Under the pieces are notes generated by a model that searched no databases, was not told where the DNA came from, and saw only the letters and a program-made list of their open reading frames with translations. 64,000 nt of DNA, taken from FEB-25 sp963822175 (GTDB lineage Bacteria; Chloroflexota; Anaerolineae; Anaerolineales; UBA4823). A program made the position numbers and the translations under genes. Positions 1 through 7,700 of this stretch are shown piece by piece (position 1 is the first letter of the stretch; each line of letters starts with the position of its first letter). The stretch covers positions 186,001 through 250,000 of the forward strand of contig CAWGGJ010000003.1 in NCBI GenBank assembly GCA_963822175.1. Reading direction: 5' to 3'.

Positions 1-375
1 AATTATGAAATGATGCCCCGGGCTACTTACTGCCAGCCTCAGGTGGCTTCATTTGGAATAACCGAGGCTCAAGCAAAAGAACGCGGCCTGAATATTAAAG
101 TTGGAAGATTCCCATTCCAGGCAAATGGAAAAGCGCTAGGTTTGGGTGATTACGCTGGATGGGTAAAAATTATTACTGATGCAAAATATGGTGAGATTTT
201 GGGTGGCCACATGATTGGTCCCGAAGTAACTGAGCTTTTACCGGAATTGACCATTTCCCAGATGATGGAACTAACCCCTGCGGAGATTGCCCGGAATATC
301 CACGCTCACCCCACCCTTAGCGAAACCCTGATGGAAGCTGCTCATGCTGCTGAAGGACACGCAATTCATATCTAA
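1..375 (+). CDS. lpd: Dihydrolipoamide dehydrogenase, C-terminal part (5' end outside window)
   Basis: This is the 3' end of a gene that starts before the window; the frame is open from base 1 and ends with TAA at 373-375. The 124 visible residues match the dimerisation domain of flavoprotein disulfide reductases. The HAHPTLSE segment carries the His-Glu pair that acts as active-site base from the partner subunit in dihydrolipoamide dehydrogenases. The enzyme reoxidises lipoyl groups of 2-oxoacid dehydrogenases or the glycine cleavage system with NAD+ in the cytoplasm. Mercuric or glutathione reductases share the fold, but the HPT(L)SE context and the GGHMIGP segment favour Lpd. An intrinsic terminator follows directly. 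Confidence 0.85.
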   Translation, partial: NYEMMPRATYCQPQVASFGITEAQAKERGLNIKVGRFPFQANGKALGLGDYAGWVKIITDAKYGEILGGHMIGPEVTELLPELTISQMMELTPAEIARNIHAHPTLSETLMEAAHAAEGHAIHI

Positions 376-393
376 CTGACCTATGAAAACAGG

Positions 394-430
394 CAGGGTT
401 GCCTCCCAAGGCAACCCTGTTTTGTTTATG
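394..430 (+). terminator. Rho-independent terminator after lpd
   Basis: A perfect 10-bp stem (CAGGGTTGCC at 394-403 with GGCAACCCTG at 410-419) has a 6-nt loop and is followed by a TTTTGTTT tract. It separates lpd from the downstream response regulator gene. Confidence 0.9.
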
Positions 431-458
431 ATATACTTTTTTTCTAAAGCTTTCTCCG

Positions 459-1109
459 ATGGAAAAAATCCGCATCATCCTTGTCGACGACCATACCATC
501 CTGCGGGATGGAATCCGAGCCTTACTGGAAGGGGAGCCAGATTTGGTTGTGATTGGTGAGGCTGAAGATGGTCGCTCAGCAGTAAACCTGACCCGTCAAT
601 TAATCCCTGATGTAGTGTTGATGGATATCGCCATGCCGTTGATGAACGGCCTGGAGGCTACCCGGCAGATCATCCACGATTACCCAAAAGTAAAGGTATT
701 GGTTCTCAGTATGTATGACAACGAGGAATATATCCGTAATTCCCTTGCCCATGGAGCAATGGGTTATATCCTCAAAGATGCATCTGCAGATGAACTAATA
801 GATGCCATTCGGGCGGTTAATAGAGGAGAAACTATTCTCTCCCCTGCTGTCACTCGCCTGGTTGTGGAAAATTATCTACGATGGGGAGATTTAAAAAAAG
901 ATAACAATGCTGACGGGTTGAGCCCTCGTGAACGTGAAGTCCTTCAGCTCATTGCGGAAGGTTACTCAAACAAGCAGATTGCAGAGATCCTCTGCATATC
1001 CATCAAAACCGTTCAGGCGCACCGCATGAACCTGATGTCCAAATTAGGGTTACACGACCGTGCGGATCTGATCAAATACGCAATCCAACGCAAGATTATC
1101 GATCTATAA
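459..1109 (+). CDS. NarL/FixJ-family response regulator
   Basis: A two-component response regulator of 216 residues. The receiver domain (about 1-120) has the acidic pair D10-D11, phospho-acceptor D56 in a MDIAMP context, and the conserved lysine in YILKDA. A LuxR-type helix-turn-helix fills the C-terminus, from LSPREREVLQLI to the recognition helix around SIKTVQAHR. Phosphorylation is expected to promote DNA binding. No histidine kinase lies next to it, so it is an orphan here and its signal cannot be told from the sequence. It precedes the cytochrome b6/Hdr operon by 150 bp and could regulate it, which is speculation. No strong Shine-Dalgarno sequence is visible before the ATG. Confidence 0.9.
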   Translation: MEKIRIILVDDHTILRDGIRALLEGEPDLVVIGEAEDGRSAVNLTRQLIPDVVLMDIAMPLMNGLEATRQIIHDYPKVKVLVLSMYDNEEYIRNSLAHGAMGYILKDASADELIDAIRAVNRGETILSPAVTRLVVENYLRWGDLKKDNNADGLSPREREVLQLIAEGYSNKQIAEILCISIKTVQAHRMNLMSKLGLHDRADLIKYAIQRKIIDL

Positions 1110-1189
1110 GTAAAAATAAGGTGTACAACCTAGCTTAAATAAGGCCGAATATTGATTACAGCCTGAAGAAATTCGTGTATACTTTATAA

Positions 1190-1203
1190 GTGACAGTTGT
1201 CAC
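1190..1203. promoter_or_regulatory. Palindrome in the promoter region of the cytochrome b6/Hdr operon
   Basis: GTGACAGTTGTCAC is an inverted repeat of GTGACA/TGTCAC with a 2-nt centre. It lies just after a possible -10 element (TATACT, 1178-1183; weak -35 TTACAG at 1156-1161) and 60 bp before the first gene. The position fits a repressor operator for the redox operon. The regulator is unknown, and the half-site spacing does not match CRP/FNR. Confidence 0.4.
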
Positions 1204-1262
1204 AATTCGTGGGGATTTTGTCCCTGCAATAATCGAATGCAAGCAGAATAAGAGGTGGCTCT

Positions 1263-2276
1263 ATGCGATTCTTTTCTCCGAAGCGTTTTGCCTTGCTTGC
1301 CATGCTTGTGGTTGCTCTTGGTTTATTCATATTCATCAATACACATGCAAAGGCAAATTCCCTCTCCCCCGGCACTACATCAAATCTCGCCACATCACCC
1401 AACTGGTCTTTAGCTGGATCTGAGCTTTCATCACCAAAGCTTGTCGTCACTCCCCCTCCACCCCTGGAAGATACTTGTTTAAGCTGTCATATCCTAGGAG
1501 AGAACAAAGGCCTGTGGACGCCTCTAGGACGGTGGATCCTCTTTGGTGGTTTAGGACTGGCTTTTGTTTTCGGGATCTATCGAAGTGCCAGCACCTGGGT
1601 AACAAGATCACCCTGGAAACCTCTCACCAACCGGGCTGTAGACTGGGTTGATGAACGCTACCAGGTTTCTGAACCGCTTACTAAAGTCCTTAAAAAGCCG
1701 GTACCCAAATATGCCCTGCGATGGTTTTATTGTCTGGGTGGGATCACTGCATTTCTTTTTGTTGTCCAGGGAATTACAGGGATTTTATTAGCCTTTTACT
1801 ATAAACCCACTCCCGAAGCTGCTTATGCCAGCATTCAATATATCGAAACACAGGTGTATTTTGGAGCTGCGATACGTGCGATTCACCACTGGTGTGCCAA
1901 CGCCATGATCGTGGTCTGCACTGCCCACATGGCAAGGGTTTTTATCATGGGGGCATATAAAAGGCCTAGGGAGTTGAATTGGATCTCCGGTGTTCTTTTA
2001 CTCATTCTGACGCTGGTTTTCGGATTCACCGGATACTTGCTCCCCTGGGATCAGCGAGCATTTTGGGCTACGACAGTTGGTTCTGAAATCGCCGGTGCAA
2101 TCCCGGCGATCGGAAACCTTGCCCTGGTCTTTTTACGAGTGGGATGGAACGTGACTGGAGAAACACTAAGCCGTTTCTATGGTCTGCATGTGATCGTTGT
2201 GCCATTGGCGACCGTTGCCTTCATGTTTGCCCACTTCATGATGATCCGCCGTCAGGGCATCGCCAAGCCCCTATAA
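1263..2276 (+). CDS. Cytochrome b6-type subunit with N-terminal c-heme motif
   Basis: Membrane quinol-oxidising subunit of a b6f/b6c-like complex, 337 residues. An N-terminal hydrophobic segment (9-26) is followed by an extracytoplasmic linker with a CLSCH motif (C72, C75, H76), a canonical site for covalent c-type heme. The cytochrome b6 domain follows from about residue 150. Two helices carry the b-heme histidines H208/H222 (14 apart) and H309/H324 (15 apart); a spacing of 15 in the second pair is the b6 type. FYCLGGIT places C157 where plant and cyanobacterial b6 attach the extra heme ci. Start chosen at ATG 1263 after AGAGGTGG. The fused c-heme motif is unusual and may replace a separate cytochrome. 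Confidence 0.88.
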   Translation: MRFFSPKRFALLAMLVVALGLFIFINTHAKANSLSPGTTSNLATSPNWSLAGSELSSPKLVVTPPPPLEDTCLSCHILGENKGLWTPLGRWILFGGLGLAFVFGIYRSASTWVTRSPWKPLTNRAVDWVDERYQVSEPLTKVLKKPVPKYALRWFYCLGGITAFLFVVQGITGILLAFYYKPTPEAAYASIQYIETQVYFGAAIRAIHHWCANAMIVVCTAHMARVFIMGAYKRPRELNWISGVLLLILTLVFGFTGYLLPWDQRAFWATTVGSEIAGAIPAIGNLALVFLRVGWNVTGETLSRFYGLHVIVVPLATVAFMFAHFMMIRRQGIAKPL

Positions 2277-2294
2277 TCATAGAGGAGAATTCTA

Positions 2295-2720
2295 ATGTCT
2301 GAGATTGAACATAAAAGTGAAGACACTATACCCTTCTACCCTGACCATATTAAAACTGAGTTTTATGTTGTCTTAGGGATCCTGGCTATTGTCCTGATCA
2401 TTGGTCTTATTGGAATGGTCAATCCTGTTGGGACAGGAGAGCCGGCTGATCCGCTGGATACGCCTCTCCATGTCAAGCCGGAATGGTATTTCCTGGCTTT
2501 ATACCAGATCCTCAAGAAAATTCCCCCGATGGTCCTGGGAATTCAGGGGAAAGTCCTGGGGGTTGTCCTCCCGATTGTATTGGTTGTCTTGATCTTTTTA
2601 TGGCCTTTCCTTGACTCTAAGCCTGACAAATCCAGGAAAATATACACCATCCGCCTGGTATTTGTAATTGTTGCAGTTGTTACCCTTATTGCCCTGACCA
2701 TCTGGGGAGAGGTGAGTTAG
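2295..2720 (+). CDS. Cytochrome b6f subunit IV-like protein (cytochrome b C-terminal part)
   Basis: This 141-residue protein corresponds to PetD, the C-terminal third of cytochrome b. It has three predicted membrane helices (about 23-42, 85-106, 116-138) and the PEWY motif (HVKPEWYFLALYQ) that lines the quinol oxidation site. Together with the preceding b6 subunit it forms the membrane core of the complex. It starts after AGAGGAG 18 bp downstream of the b6 gene, and the Rieske gene follows two bases after its stop, so the three genes are certainly co-transcribed. Split b6/IV genes are typical of b6f and of firmicute and heliobacterial b6c complexes. Confidence 0.9.
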   Translation: MSEIEHKSEDTIPFYPDHIKTEFYVVLGILAIVLIIGLIGMVNPVGTGEPADPLDTPLHVKPEWYFLALYQILKKIPPMVLGIQGKVLGVVLPIVLVVLIFLWPFLDSKPDKSRKIYTIRLVFVIVAVVTLIALTIWGEVS

Positions 2721-2722
2721 CT

Positions 2723-3157
2723 ATGAGTCCGATTACAAGGCGTGATTTCATGAATTTGGTAAAAGGAGGGGCGATCGTAACCGGAGCGGTTGTCATTGCA
2801 GGACCAATTGTTGCCTATTTTTACCCCACGGATCTGCAAGAGACCCCTTCTGAGCCTGTCCTGGTGTGTAAAGTCGATGAGCTGCCCGTTGGGGAAAGTA
2901 AAACCATTAATTATGGACGTTACCCAGCGATCATCATTAATACGCCCGATGGGTTACGGGCGTTCTCTGCCGTCTGCACTCACTTTGCCTGCATTGTCAA
3001 GTGGGATACGGAAAAAAGCCAGATTTATTGCCCCTGCCACGATGGCTACTTCGACTCATTGGATGGGCATGTAATATCTGGGCCTCCCCCATTACCTCTG
3101 ACAGCTATTTCGGTGAATGTGGTCAACGACGAGATCTATATCGGAGGTGCAGCATGA
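2723..3157 (+). CDS. Rieske [2Fe-2S] protein
   Basis: Rieske iron-sulfur subunit of 144 residues. It begins with a twin-arginine type signal-anchor (TRRDFM followed by a hydrophobic helix to about residue 33), so the cluster domain is exported folded. The two cluster-binding boxes are CTHFAC and CPCHDG, which contain two Cys and two His ligands plus the disulfide-forming cysteines; GPPP precedes the last strands. It takes one electron from quinol at the Qo site and should pass it to a c-type heme. The stop overlaps the next start (ATGA, 3154-3157). Confidence 0.93.
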   Translation: MSPITRRDFMNLVKGGAIVTGAVVIAGPIVAYFYPTDLQETPSEPVLVCKVDELPVGESKTINYGRYPAIIINTPDGLRAFSAVCTHFACIVKWDTEKSQIYCPCHDGYFDSLDGHVISGPPPLPLTAISVNVVNDEIYIGGAA

Positions 3158-5073
3158 CCGCCCAGGCAACCACTCCAGCCGATACCAAAAAAACAGGCTC
3201 AGGATCATTCCGCCAAGCGTTTGAAAACGCTAAACCACGCATCCGGGACTTTGTGGTCCATGTACTGGCTCAAGTGCGTATCCTTAATAAGGCTTATCCT
3301 GGGATCATGCATGTCCTCATTTTCTGGGGTGTATTGATCCAGGTTGTGGGTACCATCATTAATATCCTGAATATGGCGCTATTTTTACCCTGGGTGATCA
3401 CCTTTCCCCGAGGGAACGTCTATCTTGGCTATGAGACGATTATGGATCTTGCAGGGATCGCCATTCTCCTGGGTGTCAGCATGGCATTCTTCAGGCGCCT
3501 CATCCTCCGCCCTAAATACCTGGAAAGCCGTTGGGATGATTATTTTGCCCTGATACTAATAACTTTAATCCCGTTAATTGGTTTCACCGTCGAAGGAACA
3601 CGAATCCTTTCAACCAATCCTCCCTGGCGGGCTTTTTCTCCCATCGGCAGCCTGACCGCCAATATCTTTAGTGGCTTGGGAATGACTCCCCTGACTGCAT
3701 TGCATCTGCATGACATCCTGTTCTGGACCCATGCTGCGGTTGCCTTGATCTTGATCGCCAGTATTCCTTTCACCAAGATGCGCCATCTGATCAGTGCACC
3801 ACTACATATCATCGTCCGTCCATTACGCAAGATGGGTGCAGTGGAGAAAATTGAGAATATCGATCAGGCTGAGATTCTTGGGGTAGGAAAAGTATCAGAA
3901 TTTAGATCTGAACAGTTATTATCCTTTGATGCCTGCTTGAATTGTGGCCGCTGCGAAGCTGCCTGTCCATCCAATATCAGCGGGATGGACTATTCGCCCC
4001 GTTGGCTCGTCCAAACTTTGCGTAAAACGATGGTCGAATCCCTGCAAACGCCCAAGGAGAAATCCTCCCAGGAGCTCTATGCTGGTGCATTTACAGATTT
4101 TTATACCTGGCAATGTACCACCTGTGGCGCATGCACATTGCTTTGCCCCGCATTTATCAATCCCGTGGATGAGGTTGTTGATATGCGCCGCTATCAGGCC
4201 CTCACCACTGGTAAAGTACCCAAATCGGTCGCTGATTTATTGCGCAATATTGAGCGACAGGGTAACCCATGGGGAATACCTGCCCAGGATCGTCTAAACT
4301 GGTCCGAGGGTTTGAATTTACGCGAGCTGGCTCCTGGAGATGAGACAGACATCCTGTATTTTGTTGGATGTGCATCTGCTTTTGATGACCGCAATAAGAA
4401 AGTTGCCCGGTCTTTTGTTAATCTATTGAATAAAGCAGGTGTGGATTATGGCGTGTTGGGATTTGATGAAACCTGCTGTGGTGAAACGGCTCGACGCATG
4501 GGTAATGAGTATCTTTTCCAGGTATTTGCAGAACAAAATCTAGAAGCGATGAGTAAGATAAAATTTAATCGCATTGTTACCCAATGTCCCCACTGCTTTA
4601 ATACGCTTAAAAACGAATATCCTCAATTCGGAAGTAGTTATAAAGTCCAGCACTATACCGAATTTCTAACTGAATTCTCCCTAACAAAAAACATATCTCC
4701 CAACGGCAATGGCTTAAAAGGTCGCCTCGCCTATCACGATTTATGCTATCTTGGACGGTACAATGAAATCTATCAGGCACCCCGCCAGCTACTCCAGGAA
4801 GCGAAGCTCAAACCAATGGAATTGCCTCGTCACGGAGAGGATAGTTTTTGTTGTGGTGGGGGCGGAGGACAAATGTGGCTGGAGACCGATCCGAACACCC
4901 GCATCAATCATCGCCGGCTTGCTGAGGCACTTGAAGCCAAAGCAGATGTTGTTGCCACAGCCTGCCCTTATTGTATGATCATGTTGGATGATGCTATTCG
5001 TTCAAAAGGGGTGGGTGAACAGATTCAGGTGCTTGATATCGCAGAAATTATAGAAAAACAGCTATCTGCTTGA
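3154..5073 (+). CDS. HdrDE-like fused membrane iron-sulfur protein
   Basis: A 639-residue fusion. The N-terminal 230 residues form a NarI/HdrE-like domain with about five membrane helices and several His candidates for b-heme. Two 4Fe-4S motifs follow (CLNCGRCEAACP and CTTCGACTLLCP), then two CCG domains (CCGE with CPHC, and CCGGGGGQMW with CPYC) like those of heterodisulfide reductase HdrD, DsrK and GlpC/LldE-type proteins. Known relatives couple quinones to a thiol/disulfide or other cytoplasmic redox partner. Start chosen at ATG 3154, which overlaps the Rieske stop and follows GGAGGTG; a longer frame exists upstream but runs inside the Rieske gene. The substrate cannot be deduced. Confidence 0.85.
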   Translation: MTAQATTPADTKKTGSGSFRQAFENAKPRIRDFVVHVLAQVRILNKAYPGIMHVLIFWGVLIQVVGTIINILNMALFLPWVITFPRGNVYLGYETIMDLAGIAILLGVSMAFFRRLILRPKYLESRWDDYFALILITLIPLIGFTVEGTRILSTNPPWRAFSPIGSLTANIFSGLGMTPLTALHLHDILFWTHAAVALILIASIPFTKMRHLISAPLHIIVRPLRKMGAVEKIENIDQAEILGVGKVSEFRSEQLLSFDACLNCGRCEAACPSNISGMDYSPRWLVQTLRKTMVESLQTPKEKSSQELYAGAFTDFYTWQCTTCGACTLLCPAFINPVDEVVDMRRYQALTTGKVPKSVADLLRNIERQGNPWGIPAQDRLNWSEGLNLRELAPGDETDILYFVGCASAFDDRNKKVARSFVNLLNKAGVDYGVLGFDETCCGETARRMGNEYLFQVFAEQNLEAMSKIKFNRIVTQCPHCFNTLKNEYPQFGSSYKVQHYTEFLTEFSLTKNISPNGNGLKGRLAYHDLCYLGRYNEIYQAPRQLLQEAKLKPMELPRHGEDSFCCGGGGGQMWLETDPNTRINHRRLAEALEAKADVVATACPYCMIMLDDAIRSKGVGEQIQVLDIAEIIEKQLSA

Positions 5074-5108
5074 TCTAATATTGGTATGGGTTATTTTGGA
5101 GATACAGA

Positions 5109-6179
5109 ATGAATAATTATTGGTCTCTTGCCACCCATGGTGATCCACTCGGGACAGTGCATGACTTCATCCGGAAGATTTGGCTTGCAACAAATCTGGA
5201 TGGAATGTTGGTCACAATGAGTGGTGCGGATGAAATTGATGCGAGTCCACAATTTATCACCGATGTTTCCACAGTTGATCAAATCAATCCCTTCAAGCCT
5301 CTCATGGAAATCAATGCTGCCAGGCTGATTCCTGGGTTAATCGCAGATCATCCCGATTCAAAAATTGGTACAGTATTGAGACCCTGTGAGCTCCGGGCTT
5401 TGATTGAAATGAAAAAACATTCATCCTTCAAGGTCGATAATTTGCTCACCATTAGTGTGGATTGCCTGGGAACCTTACCAGCCGATGAATACCAATGGCG
5501 CCTTGAGCGAATGAAGAAAAACCTTCCAGGGCAAGGATCGGGTGACATCGAATCAGCTGACGACTTGTCCAATGAGGCGTTGAAATTTGCCCGCCAGGGC
5601 GGCATTGTGCCCTACAGGTATCGTTCTGCCTGCCAGGTATGTACCTCTCCGGCAGCAGAACATGCGGATATAAATATCCAAATCTTAGGACTGCCTGTCC
5701 GCCAACAGATATTGGTATTATTTAGTGATCCAGCTGTGGAGCTGAGTTTACACATAGAAACCCTTGTTGATGGAAATGCCAATCAAGCATTAATTCTCCA
5801 ACATGATCGGGTAGTAACTAGGATGAGTGAACGTCATCTCCGAACCATGGAAAGAATCAAGGACGGCCTGGGTGAATTGCTTCCAGCAGACGTGGAAGCT
5901 GTGATTGGTCAGCTTGAAAATTGTGGTGAATGCCAAAGTTGTATGAATGTTTGCCCCATCTGTTCTGTGGACCGGCCTGTACGCGCCTCGGATGGTCATT
6001 ATGATCGTTCCACGGTGATGCGCTGGCTGGTTTCATGTGCGGGTTGTGGGATGTGCGAACAAGCCTGCCCAAACCATCTTCCCATCTCGACAGTTTTTGC
6101 CCATATTCGCCAACAGCTGGATCAGGAATGGGAATATGTGCCTGGTAGATCGATGGATGAGGCATTACCTTTGATATAG
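5109..6179 (+). CDS. FrhB/FdhB-like coenzyme F420 hydrogenase/dehydrogenase beta-family protein
   Basis: This 356-residue cytoplasmic protein resembles the FrhB_FdhB family, which uses flavin and Fe-S clusters to exchange electrons with F420 or other carriers. The RPCELRALIEM segment near residue 95 is typical of the family. Two 4Fe-4S motifs lie at the C-terminus (CGECQSCMNVCP and CAGCGMCEQACP). It is the last gene of the operon, 35 bp after the HdrDE-like gene and before a terminator. In relatives such proteins pair with HdrA/FdhA/MvhD-type partners; none is present here, so it probably feeds electrons to or from the HdrDE-like protein. Whether it uses F420, NAD(P) or ferredoxin is open. 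Confidence 0.8.
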   Translation: MNNYWSLATHGDPLGTVHDFIRKIWLATNLDGMLVTMSGADEIDASPQFITDVSTVDQINPFKPLMEINAARLIPGLIADHPDSKIGTVLRPCELRALIEMKKHSSFKVDNLLTISVDCLGTLPADEYQWRLERMKKNLPGQGSGDIESADDLSNEALKFARQGGIVPYRYRSACQVCTSPAAEHADINIQILGLPVRQQILVLFSDPAVELSLHIETLVDGNANQALILQHDRVVTRMSERHLRTMERIKDGLGELLPADVEAVIGQLENCGECQSCMNVCPICSVDRPVRASDGHYDRSTVMRWLVSCAGCGMCEQACPNHLPISTVFAHIRQQLDQEWEYVPGRSMDEALPLI

Positions 6180-6204
6180 GATTTTACATGATCTATGCGC
6201 GTTC

Positions 6205-6250
6205 GAGCTGGATAATGAAACTTATATCCAGCTCCTTTTTATTTTATTAC
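6205..6250 (+). terminator. Rho-independent terminator of the b6/Hdr operon
   Basis: A 10-bp perfect stem (GAGCTGGATA 6205-6214 with TATCCAGCTC 6225-6234), a 10-nt loop and a CTTTTTATTTT tract follow the FrhB-like gene by 25 bp. Confidence 0.9.
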
Positions 6251-6336
6251 TTCGTTTAGCTCAGCAATTAATATTTATCAGAAACTACGAATAACAATCC
6301 GGTAACCAACTACATCAAGGTTTTCCCATATGAGAA

Positions 6337-7554
6337 TTAACCAAGCATCCTGTCATAAAAATCTTTCACTGAATGCATAACATTTTCATATTCAGCCCGT
6401 TCTGATACCAGTTTACGATTTAGAACATTTGCTTGTTGCCTTAGATCGGGATTTAATATTGCTAACAGGATTGCCTCTGCAAGCGCTTTTGGATCATTTG
6501 GGTCTATCAGCAGGCCATTTTTTCCTGGAGTAATCCATTCCCGAATTGACTCAATATCTCCAGCGATGGGAAAGCAAGCACATGCCATTGCTTCCAAGAG
6601 CGTGTTAGGAGTACCATCATGGGTGGTGATGGAGAGGCTGATCTCCGACTTTCTGAACAATTCTGCCATTTCAAGTTGAGTTTGATGAGTAAGCAATTCA
6701 ACCTTGTCGCCAATCCTTAATTCCGCGATCCATTTCTTCGCCTGGATTTCATTTGCCATTCCCGGACAAATAAAACGAACATGCGGATACTTATTGATCA
6801 CCAATGGGATGGCATGGAAGAAAGTATCATTTCTGACGTAAGCTCGAAAACCGCGAGGGTTAATGATCGTTATGAGTGGTTTTGCCTCCAAATTATTACC
6901 ACCATTTTCTATTTCCGCTGGATAAAAGATATCCAACTTAACCCCACCCCCACCGGGTAAAACAATCTTCGGTTTCTCCGATGGAAAACCATACCCGATC
7001 GCCAGATTTAGATCACGCATACAGTCAGTATGCAGACCATCACAATGGAGCAGGGTTTGACGAGTATAGCGGTCCATGGCAGGCGTAGATTTTGCGTGTA
7101 GTGTAAAATCATTGCCCCATACTGAGATCAGCAATGGGATCTTGGAATTATTACCGCCTGCCTGTTTATGCTGCATCATCGCCATGGATGCGATTATTCC
7201 TTCATAGGGAATTCGCATTGCATGGATGAGGTCCGGTTCGGTTCTCTCAATCACCTGCCTCAATGAATTCGATGCGCGTGAAAATGTTATCGGTGCAGCC
7301 AGTTGACGAATTTTTGTCCTCAATCCAACTGGGACGATCTGCCTTAGTATTTTTCCACCGCCACCAGATCTCATCTCTGAAGCACCATAATATCCACTCA
7401 ATGCAACCGGAATTATCGCCAGAGATGCTAATCCAGTGATCATTTGGCATGGAAATGTAGACGCCAAATGAACTTCATTTCCGTTGCGGATAAAGTAGAT
7501 GATCCAGTTACTGGCAATGGGTGAGCGCCCGTCAGCGATGTATAATAATCTCAT
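6337..7554 (-). CDS. Glycosyltransferase family 4-like (GT-B fold)
   Basis: A 405-residue cytoplasmic glycosyltransferase. The N-terminal half starts with a Rossmann-like strand (MRLLYIADGRSP) and the C-terminal half carries the donor-binding region with ITTHDGTPNTLLEAMACACFPIA, in which the EAMACA-type E(x7)E neighbourhood typifies GT4 enzymes. GKNGLLIDPNDPKALAEAI completes the family signature. It probably adds a sugar to a surface polysaccharide or glycolipid; donor and acceptor cannot be read from sequence. It stands alone, convergent with the preceding operon. Confidence 0.85.
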   Translation of the reverse strand: MRLLYIADGRSPIASNWIIYFIRNGNEVHLASTFPCQMITGLASLAIIPVALSGYYGASEMRSGGGGKILRQIVPVGLRTKIRQLAAPITFSRASNSLRQVIERTEPDLIHAMRIPYEGIIASMAMMQHKQAGGNNSKIPLLISVWGNDFTLHAKSTPAMDRYTRQTLLHCDGLHTDCMRDLNLAIGYGFPSEKPKIVLPGGGGVKLDIFYPAEIENGGNNLEAKPLITIINPRGFRAYVRNDTFFHAIPLVINKYPHVRFICPGMANEIQAKKWIAELRIGDKVELLTHQTQLEMAELFRKSEISLSITTHDGTPNTLLEAMACACFPIAGDIESIREWITPGKNGLLIDPNDPKALAEAILLAILNPDLRQQANVLNRKLVSERAEYENVMHSVKDFYDRMLG

Positions 7555-7700
7555 CCGCTATAGGGTACAACACAACTGCCAGAATTGCAATAGCTTGTTG
7601 AGAGATCATGTATATAGCTCACGAAAATTTTTTGGTTGTCATTTTTATCGGGAAGGAACGTTATTGATATAGTGCAGCTCTAATAAACCCAAAGAAACGG

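Noticed and set aside
1190..1203. CRP/FNR site at the b6 operon promoter
   Set aside because: Half sites are GTGACA/TGTCAC with 2-bp spacing; CRP and FNR sites need TGTGA-N6-TCACA or TTGAT-N4-ATCAA.
3001..3153. Longer N-terminus for the HdrDE-like protein
   Set aside because: It lies inside the Rieske gene; ATG 3154 has GGAGGTG upstream and the typical ATGA overlap.
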